From Cypionkella sp. (lineage in GTDB: Bacteria > Pseudomonadota > Alphaproteobacteria > Rhodobacterales > Rhodobacteraceae): 35,773 nucleotides of DNA. How positions within the stretch are numbered: the stretch's first letter is position 1; each line of letters opens with the position of its first letter. The stretch lies in NCBI GenBank assembly GCA_025458525.1, contig JALOSF010000023.1, forward strand, positions 1-35,773, written 5' to 3'. This document shows, piece by piece, positions 7,165-14,922 of this stretch. Made by a program: the position numbers and the translations under genes. The notes below the pieces were generated by a model that was given only the letters and a program-made list of their open reading frames with translations, was not told where the DNA came from and searched no databases.

Positions 7165-8418
7165 ATGGCCGTAGTTACGGAAGATCCGAAAGCTGGCTTT
7201 CGGCTCGGGATGCTCATATACGACACCCGATATCGCTCCATCACCATTCAGATTGTTGTTCTGTTCCTGTTCATGGCCGGTGCGGCCTGGTTGATAGATA
7301 ACCTGATCCGCAACCTCGAGGCCTTGGGCCGCGGCATCGACTTCGGCTTTTTGTGGAACCGGGCGGGATACGACATCAACCAGACGCTGGTTGAATACAC
7401 CAACGACAGCACCCATGCCCGCGCCATGCTGGTCGGGCTGCTCAACACGCTGCTGATCGCCTTTCTGGGCTGCATCGCGGCGACGGTGCTTGGGGTGATT
7501 GCGGGTGTCTTGCGCCTGTCGAAGAACTGGGTGGTGGGCCGCCTGATGACGGTCTATGTGGAAATCTTCCGCAATATTCCGCTCTTGCTGTGGATCCTGA
7601 TGATCTACACCATCTTTACCGAGGCGCTGCCCGCCCCGAACGCGTTTCGCGGTGAAAACCCTGCCGCCTCGATGGCGCTGTTCGACACCGTTGCCTTCAC
7701 CAACCGCTATACCGCTATTCCGTGGCTGGTCTTTGACAATTCGCTGGGCTGGCTGCAACTGGGGCCGATCTGGCTTAACCTTGATCTGACCGTCATCATC
7801 GTCGCGCTGGTCGGCGGGTTCCTGATCAACCGCGCCATCCTCAAGCGCGCGACCCGCATCCAAGAGGCAACCGGCATTCGCCCGACCACATGGTGGCAGT
7901 CGCTGATCGCCCTGTTCGGGCCGATCATCCTTGTCAAATTCGTGCTTGGGACGCATTTCGACTATCCCTCGCTTCAGGGCTTCAACTTCACCGGCGGTTT
8001 GCAGGTCTCGAACTCGCTGGTCGCGCTTTGGCTTGCACTCACGCTTTATACCGCTGCCTTCATCGCGGAAATCGTGCGCGGCGGCATCAACGCAATCTCG
8101 CGCGGGCAAACCGAGGCGGCCTTCGCCCTTGGTCTGCGCCCAGGCCGCACGATGAGCCTGATCATCCTGCCCCAGGCGATGCGCGTCATCATTCCGCCGC
8201 TGATCTCGCAATACCTCAACCTGACCAAGAACTCGTCGCTCGCCATCGCGGTCGGCTACATGGATCTGCGCGGCACGCTGGGCGGCATCACGCTGAACCA
8301 GACCGGCCGCGGGCTGGAGGCGATGCTCCTGCTGATGCTGATCTACCTCTTGATCAGCCTGACCATCTCGGGCGCGATGAACGTTTACAACCAATCCGTC
8401 AAGCTGAAGGAGCGCTGA
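7165..8418 (+). CDS. bztB: Bzt amino acid ABC transporter permease BztB
   Basis: This 417-residue inner-membrane permease belongs to the HisMQ family. It is much longer than typical members (about 230), which is characteristic of BztB/AapQ. Membrane segments include residues around 30-50 (a run from SITIQIVVLFLFMAG) and the pore domain beginning at ARAMLVGLLNTLLIAF. The EAA loop, EAAFALGLRPGRTMSLIILPQA, lies in the C-terminal part and would contact BztD. I chose ATG 7165, preceded by AGGGGA at 7153-7158; a GTG at 7144 would overlap that SD. The insertion between the first pore helices is probably periplasmic. bztC follows one base after the stop. Confidence 0.92.
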   Translation: MAVVTEDPKAGFRLGMLIYDTRYRSITIQIVVLFLFMAGAAWLIDNLIRNLEALGRGIDFGFLWNRAGYDINQTLVEYTNDSTHARAMLVGLLNTLLIAFLGCIAATVLGVIAGVLRLSKNWVVGRLMTVYVEIFRNIPLLLWILMIYTIFTEALPAPNAFRGENPAASMALFDTVAFTNRYTAIPWLVFDNSLGWLQLGPIWLNLDLTVIIVALVGGFLINRAILKRATRIQEATGIRPTTWWQSLIALFGPIILVKFVLGTHFDYPSLQGFNFTGGLQVSNSLVALWLALTLYTAAFIAEIVRGGINAISRGQTEAAFALGLRPGRTMSLIILPQAMRVIIPPLISQYLNLTKNSSLAIAVGYMDLRGTLGGITLNQTGRGLEAMLLLMLIYLLISLTISGAMNVYNQSVKLKER

Positions 8419-8419
8419 G

Positions 8420-9730
8420 ATGAACACCAGCAACAGCACCTTCGTGCGCACCGAAATGCTGCCGCAAAAGGCACCGCCGATCACCGAGGCGGGTGCGGTG
8501 AAATGGATGCGCGAGAACCTGTTTTCCTCGCCTCTGAACGTGCTTCTGACCGTGCTGGGCGTGGGCGCGGTGGCTTATCTGGTTCTGCACATCGCGCCCT
8601 GGCTGTCGCGTTCGGTCTGGAATGCCGCAAGCCTGACCGAGTGTCGTCAGATCATCGAGGCCCGTTATGGCGAAGGCGCGACCGGGGCCTGCTGGGCGGT
8701 CATCCGCGAACGCTGGCCGCAATACCTGTTCGGCTTCTACCCGCAGCACCTCTATTGGCGCCCGGTCCTTGCCTTTGTCCTGCTTTGCGTGGCCGTGGCC
8801 CCGGTGCTGTTCGACAAACTGCCGCGCAAGATGCTTTGGTTCTCGCTGATCTACCCCGCGGTCGGCTTCTGGCTGCTCTGGGGCGGATCGGTCTGGGTGC
8901 CGGTTGCGGCCCTGGCGGGCTTTGCCATCGGCTATGTCGCTGCACAGGTTGTCAAGCCGCTGGCCGGGACGATCCTTGCCACCATCGCCGCGGTCGTGAC
9001 GCCCGTGCTGTGGTGGCTGTTCCTGGCCGGTCCGGCGGCGGATGCGGTGCATTCCGTCCTGCCCATCGCGCTTGAATCGGTGCGGTCGCGCGAATTCGGC
9101 GGCTTCATCCTTGCCTTCACCATCGGCTTCACCGGCATCGCGTTTTCGTTGCCCCTGGGGGTGATGCTGGCGCTGGGGCGGCAATCCGACATGTTCATCG
9201 TCAACAAGCTGTCGGTCGGCTTTATCGAGTTCATTCGCGGCGTGCCGCTGATCACCCTGCTATTCACGGCGTCGCTTCTGCTCAACTACTTCCTGCCGCC
9301 GGGCACCGATTTCGACATCATCCTGCGCGTCATCATCATGGTGGTCCTGTTCGCCGCCGCCTATATCGCCGAGGTGATCCGTGGCGGTCTGGCGGCCTTG
9401 CCGCGCGGCCAGTATGAGGCGGCCGATGCGCTTGGCCTTGACTACTGGAAGGCGCAGCGCCTGATCATCATGCCGCAGGCGCTCAAGATCTCGATCCCTG
9501 GCATCGTGTCCACCTTCATCGGCCTGTTCAAGGACACCACGCTGGTGGTTTTCGTGGGCCTTCTTGACCCGCTGAAGGGGATCACAGACGCGGTGCGCGC
9601 CTCGACCGACTGGAAGGGCATCTATTGGGAACCCTATATCTTCGTCGGCACAATCTTCTTCATCTTCTGCTTCGGCATGTCCCGATACTCCATGTATCTG
9701 GAATCCAAGCTCAAAACCGATCATCGCTAA
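8420..9730 (+). CDS. bztC: Bzt amino acid ABC transporter permease BztC
   Basis: This 436-residue permease pairs with BztB to form the transmembrane channel. Several hydrophobic segments occupy the first 230 residues (for example LNVLLTVLGVGAVAYLVL and VPVAALAGFAIGYVAAQV). The conserved binding-protein-dependent permease domain begins near GGFILAFTIGFTGIAFSLPLG. The EAA loop is QYEAADALGLDYWKAQRLIIMPQA. The ATG at 8420 follows AAGGAG (8407-8412), which lies inside the end of bztB, so translation is tightly linked. The extra N-terminal helices compared with GlnP-type permeases are normal for BztC/AapM. Confidence 0.92.
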   Translation: MNTSNSTFVRTEMLPQKAPPITEAGAVKWMRENLFSSPLNVLLTVLGVGAVAYLVLHIAPWLSRSVWNAASLTECRQIIEARYGEGATGACWAVIRERWPQYLFGFYPQHLYWRPVLAFVLLCVAVAPVLFDKLPRKMLWFSLIYPAVGFWLLWGGSVWVPVAALAGFAIGYVAAQVVKPLAGTILATIAAVVTPVLWWLFLAGPAADAVHSVLPIALESVRSREFGGFILAFTIGFTGIAFSLPLGVMLALGRQSDMFIVNKLSVGFIEFIRGVPLITLLFTASLLLNYFLPPGTDFDIILRVIIMVVLFAAAYIAEVIRGGLAALPRGQYEAADALGLDYWKAQRLIIMPQALKISIPGIVSTFIGLFKDTTLVVFVGLLDPLKGITDAVRASTDWKGIYWEPYIFVGTIFFIFCFGMSRYSMYLESKLKTDHR

Positions 9731-9742
9731 GGGAGCCGGAAT

Positions 9743-10531
9743 ATGTCCGAAGCCATTGCCCGCCACATCGATCCTTCCCAGATGAAGGTCAGCGACGAAG
9801 TTGCCATCCAGATCACGCAGATGAACAAGTGGTATGGCACCTTTCACGTGCTGCGCGATATCAACATGACCGTGAACCGGGGGGAGCGCATCGTGATCTG
9901 CGGCCCGTCCGGTTCGGGCAAATCGACGCTGATCCGCTGCATCAACCGGCTGGAGGAACACCAGCAGGGCCAGATCATCGTGGACGGCACCGAACTGACA
10001 TCAGACCTGAAAAACATCGACAAGGTCCGGTCCGAAGTTGGCATGGTGTTCCAGCACTTCAACCTGTTCCCGCATCTGACCATCCTTGAAAACCTGACGC
10101 TCGCGCCGATCTGGGTCCGCAAGACCCCGAAAAAGGAGGCCGAGGAGGTGGCGATGCATTACCTGCGCAAGGTGAAGATCCCCGAACAGGCCGGCAAATA
10201 TCCGGGCCAGCTGTCGGGCGGTCAACAGCAGCGCGTGGCAATTGCCCGCTCGCTTTGCATGAAGCCGCGCATCATGCTGTTTGACGAACCCACCTCCGCG
10301 CTTGACCCCGAGATGATCAAGGAAGTGCTCGACACCATGATCGAGCTTGCCGAGGAGGGGATGACCATGCTCTGCGTCACGCATGAAATGGGCTTTGCCC
10401 AGGCGGTCGCCAACCGGGTCATCTTCATGGATCAGGGTCAGATCGTCGAACAGAACGCCCCGAAAGAGTTCTTCAACAACCCGCAGTCGGACCGGACGAA
10501 ACTGTTCCTGTCACAGATCCTGGGGCACTGA
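9743..10531 (+). CDS. bztD: Bzt amino acid ABC transporter ATP-binding protein
   Basis: This 262-residue ATPase energises the transporter. Walker A is GPSGSGKST, the Q-loop is [12 protein letters not shown], the signature is [15 protein letters not shown], Walker B is [14 protein letters not shown], and the H-loop is LCVTHEMGF. This set and the length are typical of polar amino acid ATPases (GlnQ/AapP/BztD). The start is ATG 9743 with GGGAG in the 12-nt gap after bztC. Nothing recognisable follows on this strand until the SDR gene. The 135 nt up to the convergent small gene hold only a weak imperfect hairpin (around 10577-10597). Confidence 0.95.
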   Translation: MSEAIARHIDPSQMKVSDEVAIQITQMNKWYGTFHVLRDINMTVNRGERIVICGPSGSGKSTLIRCINRLEEHQQGQIIVDGTELTSDLKNIDKVRSEVGMVFQHFNLFPHLTILENLTLAPIWVRKTPKKEAEEVAMHYLRKVKIPEQAGKYPGQLSGGQQQRVAIARSLCMKPRIMLFDEPTSALDPEMIKEVLDTMIELAEEGMTMLCVTHEMGFAQAVANRVIFMDQGQIVEQNAPKEFFNNPQSDRTKLFLSQILGH

Positions 10532-10666
10532 CGCGCCGGTTCGGGTGCCGCCGATCCTGGCTGTCGCCGTTGTAAGGCAGGTGCGCAGGCGCCCACCTTG
10601 CAACGGGGCAGCGGCGGGGCCTAACCAAGGCGCCTTGACGCCCAGGAAAAACGCTGGCGCCTGCGC

Positions 10667-10852
10667 TCAGGCGCCCGGTTTCTCCGCCGACTTTGCCTTC
10701 AACCGCTCCAGCAATTCTTCCTTGGTGGGGCGCTTGTTGGGGATCTTGGTCGGCGCCTTTGCCTTCAACTGCTTGCCCGGCTTGGCGCTTGGGTCTTTTT
10801 GCCGTGACTGGTCCTTGCTCAGTTTCGGGTTGCCCGATTTTCCGTAATCCAT
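10667..10852 (-). CDS. Small lysine-rich hypothetical protein
   Basis: This 61-residue protein begins MDYGKSGNPKLSKDQSRQKD and ends in a predicted helix, PTKEELLERLKAKSAEK. Lysine and proline are abundant, and there is no signal peptide or membrane segment, so it should be a basic, largely disordered cytoplasmic protein. Coding is supported by the ATG, an AGGG upstream, and a sensible helix at the end. I do not recognise a named family. A nucleic-acid or ribosome partner would be a guess from charge alone. It converges with bztD and lies behind sixA on the same strand, 102 nt away. Confidence 0.6.
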   Translation of the reverse strand: MDYGKSGNPKLSKDQSRQKDPSAKPGKQLKAKAPTKIPNKRPTKEELLERLKAKSAEKPGA

Positions 10853-10954
10853 GGCGGTGTGCCCTATCGTTGATCTCGTTCACCTGTCCATGCCCGAAAC
10901 CACGCAGCGCCGCAAGTGAGGCCCCGTCTTGCGCGGCAAGGCCCGGCATGGCCT

Positions 10955-11458
10955 TCAGGCCATGATTTCGCGCGGGATGACGAAATCATCGACCACCCCG
11001 GTGCCGAAGCCGACCTCGGGCCAGGTGGCGACACTGAAATCCACCACCAGAGTGGCGCCGGTGGGGTAGCGGGCAAACTCCGGGTTGTTCGGCGCATGGG
11101 CAACAATGCGGGCGGCAAACTCGGCAATTCCGGGGTTGTGCCCGATCATCATCACCGTATCGGCCGACGCATGGCGCAACACGGCCAACATCACATCTGG
11201 CCCCGCATGATACAGCGCCGGTTTCAGTTCCAGCACCGGCGTGCCCGGCAGGGCGGGGGCAATCCCGCTCCACGTCTTGCGGGTGCGCAGGCTGTCCGAG
11301 CAGAGCACCTCGTCGGGCACATAGCCGCGACTTGCCAGCCATTGGCCCAGATCAGCCGCCGCCGCCTTGCCCCGTTCGTTCAGCGGGCGGTCATGGTCGG
11401 GTGTCAGCGGGTCATCCCAGCTCGATTTCGCGTGGCGCGTCAAGATCAGGCGCTTCAT
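10955..11458 (-). CDS. SixA-type histidine phosphatase
   Basis: This 167-residue protein belongs to the histidine phosphatase (RHG) superfamily. The N-terminal LILTRHAKSSW carries the phospho-acceptor H9, DHDRPLNERGK is the second conserved block, and MMIGHNPGI contains the second catalytic histidine, H107. The size and the TRHAKS form match SixA-like phosphohistidine phosphatases rather than phosphoglycerate mutases. E. coli SixA dephosphorylates HPr-like phosphotransfer histidines; the target here is unknown and no PTS or Hpt gene is adjacent. The start is ATG 11458. A 6-bp hairpin (10948-10963) overlaps the stop codon. The ferredoxin-like gene lies 23 nt upstream on the same strand. Confidence 0.85.
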   Translation of the reverse strand: MKRLILTRHAKSSWDDPLTPDHDRPLNERGKAAAADLGQWLASRGYVPDEVLCSDSLRTRKTWSGIAPALPGTPVLELKPALYHAGPDVMLAVLRHASADTVMMIGHNPGIAEFAARIVAHAPNNPEFARYPTGATLVVDFSVATWPEVGFGTGVVDDFVIPREIMA

Positions 11459-11481
11459 TCCCGCTCTCCCAGATGCAGCGG

Positions 11482-12135
11482 TCAGCCCGCCTTGTGGAAT
11501 CGGCCCATGTGATAGGCCGATTGTTCCGGCAGTCTTGCATAGCCCTGCGATACCGGGCAAGCGCGGCGAACGTGGCATCCTGCACCAAGGCAATCCGCGC
11601 CGGCGGGCTGATCCAGAAACTGGTGACAGGCAGGAACATCATATCCCGCCCCGGTCAGCGCGGTCGCGGGGCAGGCAGAGAGACAAGGTTGCGCGCAACT
11701 GTCACAGGGCCGCGTCGCCCCAGGCCAAGCGATCTTGTCGCGCAGGATCAGGGCCCCGCGCATGCTCACCATCAGCCCCTGATGCCGATGCACCAAAAGC
11801 CGGACGGGACTGTCCCAGATCTGCCCCGTCCGCAAGGCCCAGGCATAGAACGGATGCCAGGGTGGCCCGCCAAAGGGAAAGCGCGCCTTGCCCCCCAGTT
11901 CACAGGCAATGCGCCCGATCACCCGGCGCGACCATGTGTCCACCGGGTCTGGCCCGTTCCATTCGGGTTGGCGCTGGAGATGCGGCCAGAACCCGGGCTC
12001 GGCCGGGCCAAGCAGCACAAGGCTTTGCGCCCAATCGGGAAAGTCCGGCTCGCCCGCACAGTCAAACCCGCCCAGCACCTCAAGGAAATGCGGTGCCAGC
12101 AGCGCATGAAGATGGGTCAACCCTTGCTCTGCCAT
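11482..12135 (-). CDS. Ferredoxin / QueG-like double-cluster iron-sulfur protein
   Basis: This 217-residue protein has eight cysteines in its C-terminal third. C144, C147, C151 and C155 form CxxCx3Cx3CP; they are followed by C170, C182, C187 and C193 (ACP). The pattern recalls the two [4Fe-4S] clusters of epoxyqueuosine reductase QueG, but the protein is much shorter and I cannot identify a cobalamin-binding region. The N-terminal 140 residues are tryptophan- and proline-rich with no recognised fold. ATG 12135 has AGGAG five bases upstream, which decides against a GTG five codons earlier. It sits 35 nt after argB on the same strand. Function unknown; electron transfer is likely from the cysteines. 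Confidence 0.75.
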   Translation of the reverse strand: MAEQGLTHLHALLAPHFLEVLGGFDCAGEPDFPDWAQSLVLLGPAEPGFWPHLQRQPEWNGPDPVDTWSRRVIGRIACELGGKARFPFGGPPWHPFYAWALRTGQIWDSPVRLLVHRHQGLMVSMRGALILRDKIAWPGATRPCDSCAQPCLSACPATALTGAGYDVPACHQFLDQPAGADCLGAGCHVRRACPVSQGYARLPEQSAYHMGRFHKAG

Positions 12136-12170
12136 GCGCTCCTGTCCCACCTGCTCCGGCCCGGGCCGCC

Positions 12171-13070
12171 CTACCGCTTGACCCGAGGCTTGATGCGCGG
12201 TTCGGTCGAGCGGATCTGACTGCCCGCGCCGTGATCGGTGAACAGCTCCAGCAAGCAGGCGTTGGGGATGCGGCCATCAAGGATCGTGACCGCCCGCGTG
12301 CCCTGTTCGATGGCCATCAAGGCGGTTTCGGTCTTGGGGATCATCCCGCCCGAGATCACGCCATCGGCGGTCATCTGGCGGATCTCGTCGGGGGTGATCT
12401 GGGTCATCACCTCGCCGGCGGCATTCTTGACCCCCGCCACATCGGTGAGGAGCAGGAGGCGGTCGGCCTGCAACGCCCCCGCAATCGCCCCGGCGGCCGT
12501 GTCGCCGTTCACGTTGAAGGTCTCGTTATCGGCCATGCCGGTGCCCACCGGCGCAATCACCGGGATGATCCCGGCCTTGTAAAGATCGCGCAGCACCTGC
12601 ACGTTCATCTCGACCGGGCGGCCGACATAGCCAAGTTCGGGATCGTCGGCTTCGCAGACCATCAGATCGTCGTCCTTGCCGGAAATCCCGACCGCGCGGC
12701 CACCGGCATCCATGATGGCCTGCACGATGCGCTTGTTGACCAACCCCGACAGGATCATCTCGACCACCTCCACCGTGGCCTTGTCCGTCACGCGCTTGCC
12801 CCGCACGAATTCGCTCTTGATGCCCAGCTTGGTCAGCATGTCGTTGATCATCGGCCCGCCGCCATGCACCACGACCGGGTTCACGCCCACCTGACGCATC
12901 AGCACGATGTCGCGGGCAAATTCCGCCATCGCGGCATCATCGCCCATCGCATTGCCGCCAAACTTCACCACCACCACCGAGTCGGCGTAGCGTTGCAGAT
13001 AGGGCAGGGCTTCGGACAGCATCTTTGCGGTGTTCAGGGCATCTTGCATGGTCAGGGTCTGCTGTTTCAT
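12171..13070 (-). CDS. argB: Acetylglutamate kinase
   Basis: This 299-residue enzyme phosphorylates N-acetyl-L-glutamate in arginine biosynthesis. Diagnostic segments are [26 protein letters not shown], the NAG-binding [34 protein letters not shown] and [17 protein letters not shown]. The N-terminal helix before the kinase core ([25 protein letters not shown], shown here to its end only) is the extension typical of arginine-sensitive hexameric NAGK. The start is ATG 13070 with GGAGG five bases upstream. A 13-bp inverted repeat with a promoter-like spacing lies directly upstream (13084-13120). The ferredoxin-like and sixA genes follow on the same strand and may share its transcript. Confidence 0.97.
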   Translation of the reverse strand: MKQQTLTMQDALNTAKMLSEALPYLQRYADSVVVVKFGGNAMGDDAAMAEFARDIVLMRQVGVNPVVVHGGGPMINDMLTKLGIKSEFVRGKRVTDKATVEVVEMILSGLVNKRIVQAIMDAGGRAVGISGKDDDLMVCEADDPELGYVGRPVEMNVQVLRDLYKAGIIPVIAPVGTGMADNETFNVNGDTAAGAIAGALQADRLLLLTDVAGVKNAAGEVMTQITPDEIRQMTADGVISGGMIPKTETALMAIEQGTRAVTILDGRIPNACLLELFTDHGAGSQIRSTEPRIKPRVKR

Positions 13071-13083
13071 GGGGCCTCCGGTG

Positions 13084-13120
13084 TTGGCAGGTTGGTAACG
13101 CCTTTGCACCAGCCTGCCAA
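13084..13120 (-). promoter_or_regulatory. Inverted repeat overlapping the candidate argB promoter
   Basis: TTGGCAGGTTGGT (13084-13096) is repeated inverted as ACCAGCCTGCCAA (13108-13120): 13 positions, 12 matching, with 11 nt between the arms. Read on the minus strand, the distal arm starts with TTGGCA (-35, 5/6) at 13115-13120, and TACCAA (-10-like) follows 17 nt later at 13092-13097. The SD of argB begins about six bases beyond. It could be an operator or, if transcribed from further upstream, a leader hairpin next to the SD. Confidence 0.6.
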
Positions 13121-13186
13121 GCGCCCTGTCCTGCCTTGCCTTTCCCATGGGCAAGAGTAGGCTGCGCCCAAGTCAGGGAGTGCGTC

Positions 13187-13918
13187 ATGGCCGAACAGAA
13201 AACCATCGTGTTGACAGGCGCATCACGCGGAATAGGCCATGCCACGGTCAAGCGGTTTTCGGCCGAAGGCTGGCGCGTGCTGACCTGTTCGCGGCAACCC
13301 TTTGATCCACGCTGCCCCTGGCCGGGCGGTGAGGATAACCACATCCAGATCGATCTTGCCGATCCGAACAAGACCATCGCCGCGATCGAGACGATCAAGG
13401 GCAAGATCAACGGGCGGCTTGATGCGCTGGTCAACAACGCCGGGATCAGCCCGAAGGGAGAGGGGGGCGCGCGGCTCAGCACGCTTGACACCGATCTGCG
13501 GACCTGGGGGCAGGTGTTCCATGTGAACTTCTTTTCCAGCGTGATCTTGGCGCGCGGGCTCAAGGCGGAATTGGCCGCCGCGAAGGGATCTGTGGTCAAC
13601 GTGACCTCGATTGCGGGGGTGCGGGTGCATCCCTTTGCCGGGGCCGCCTATGCAACGTCGAAAGCCGCTCTGGCGGCACTCACGCGCGAGATGGCGCATG
13701 ATTTCGGCCCGTTGGGTGTGCGCGTGAACGCGATCGCGCCCGGAGAGGTGGAAACCGCGATCCTCTCGCCCGGCACCGACAAGATCGTGGAAAGGCTGCC
13801 GATGCAGCGGTTGGGCCAGCCCAAGGAGGTGGCCGACGTGATCTGGTTCCTGTGTTCTGACCAGTCCAGCTACATCTCGGGCGCCGAGATCGAGGTGAAT
13901 GGCGCGCAGCACGTGTGA
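13187..13918 (+). CDS. SDR-family NAD(P)-dependent oxidoreductase
   Basis: This 243-residue protein is a classical short-chain dehydrogenase/reductase. The nucleotide motif is TGASRGIG near the N-terminus, NNAG follows in LDALVNNAGIS, and the active site is VNVTSIAG with YATSK (Tyr and Lys spaced YxxxK). PGEVETAI and the C-terminal YISGAEIEVNGAQHV are standard. The start is ATG 13187 with AGGGAG at 13175-13180. It diverges from argB across 116 nt. The substrate cannot be predicted. FabG-like sequence is evident, but there is no acyl carrier or fatty acid gene nearby. Confidence 0.9.
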   Translation: MAEQKTIVLTGASRGIGHATVKRFSAEGWRVLTCSRQPFDPRCPWPGGEDNHIQIDLADPNKTIAAIETIKGKINGRLDALVNNAGISPKGEGGARLSTLDTDLRTWGQVFHVNFFSSVILARGLKAELAAAKGSVVNVTSIAGVRVHPFAGAAYATSKAALAALTREMAHDFGPLGVRVNAIAPGEVETAILSPGTDKIVERLPMQRLGQPKEVADVIWFLCSDQSSYISGAEIEVNGAQHV

Positions 13919-13933
13919 CGCCGCAGGTCCGAC

Positions 13934-13962
13934 TTGACCCGCGTCCCCGCGCCACGCATATG
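13934..13962 (+). promoter_or_regulatory. Candidate sigma-70 promoter for ttcA
   Basis: TTGACC (13934-13939, 5/6) is spaced 17 nt from CATATG (13957-13962). Transcription would start near 13969, leaving a short leader that carries GGAGG at 13975-13979 before ATG 13985. Confidence 0.45.
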
Positions 13963-13984
13963 CGGTGCAACTGCGGAGGGCCCC

Positions 13985-14854
13985 ATGCTTGACGATGCCG
14001 ACGACATTCATCCGTTGTTCTTTGGCGCGCCCAAGGGGCTGGAGTTTCGCAAGCTGCGCAAACGTCTTGTGCAACAGACGCGCGAGGCGATTGAAACCTA
14101 TGGCATGGCGCGGCCGGGTGACCGCTGGCTGGTGTGCCTGTCGGGCGGCAAGGACAGCTATACGCTGCTTGCCGTGCTGCATGAACTCAAATGGCGCGGC
14201 TTGCTGCCGGTCGATCTTCTGGCCTGCAATCTTGATCAGGGCCAGCCCGGCTTTCCCGCGACGGTGCTGCCCGAATTCCTGACCCGGATGGGCGTGCCGC
14301 ACCGGATCGACTATCAGGACACCTATTCGGTGGTCGTCGACAAGATAAAGCCGGGCGGCACGATGTGTTCGCTGTGCTCTCGGCTCCGGCGGGGCAATCT
14401 CTATCGGATCGCACGCGAGGAGGGCTGTTCGACGGTGGTTCTGGGCCATCACCGCGATGATATTCTTGAGACATTTTTCATGAACCTGTTTCACGGCGGC
14501 CGACTCGCCTCGATGCCGCCGCGCCTGCTCAATGAAGATGGCGATCTGTTCGTGGCCCGCCCGCTCGCCTTTGTTGCCGAAGCCGATTGCGACCGATTTG
14601 CCCGCGCGATGGGCTATCCCATCATCCCATGCGATCTGTGCGGCAGCCAGGAAGGCTTGCAACGCGCACAGGTCAAAAAGCTGCTGGATGACTGGGAAAC
14701 CCGTGTGCCGGGGCGGCGTCAGGTGATGTTCCGCGCGCTCATGAATGTGCGTCCGTCGCATCTGGCCGACCCGACCGTGTTCGATTTCGCCGCCCTGATG
14801 CAAGGGGTGGGAACAAATGCAGAAAATCCTCCGCAACTTCGGGATGAGAATTAA
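13985..14854 (+). CDS. ttcA: tRNA 2-thiocytidine(32) synthetase TtcA
   Basis: This 289-residue enzyme makes 2-thiocytidine at position 32 of certain tRNAs. The PP-loop ATP site is [12 protein letters not shown]. Two cysteine pairs follow, [11 protein letters not shown] and [10 protein letters not shown], which form the CxxC motifs that bind the [4Fe-4S] cluster in Ttc[20 protein letters not shown] is the further conserved ATPase-family block. Length and order fit TtcA, not TilS or CTU1 alone. The start is ATG 13985 with GGAGG five bases upstream. A 6-bp GC hairpin (14890-14905) follows the stop without a T-run. tRNA-Arg(ACG), a known class of substrate, is encoded in this window, but the link is only suggestive. 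Confidence 0.92.
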   Translation: MLDDADDIHPLFFGAPKGLEFRKLRKRLVQQTREAIETYGMARPGDRWLVCLSGGKDSYTLLAVLHELKWRGLLPVDLLACNLDQGQPGFPATVLPEFLTRMGVPHRIDYQDTYSVVVDKIKPGGTMCSLCSRLRRGNLYRIAREEGCSTVVLGHHRDDILETFFMNLFHGGRLASMPPRLLNEDGDLFVARPLAFVAEADCDRFARAMGYPIIPCDLCGSQEGLQRAQVKKLLDDWETRVPGRRQVMFRALMNVRPSHLADPTVFDFAALMQGVGTNAENPPQLRDEN

Positions 14855-14922
14855 GATTTCGCACACCCTGCGCCCGTAGTTTTCCCCGGCGGGGACCAAT
14901 CCCCGGGGCGATCGGGGTCAGC

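Noticed and set aside
11367..13160. Plus-strand open frame of nearly 600 codons opposite sixA, the ferredoxin-like gene and argB
   Set aside because: The minus strand carries clear families with motifs and SDs in this stretch. The plus-strand product is repetitive in arginine, proline and histidine and has no domain.
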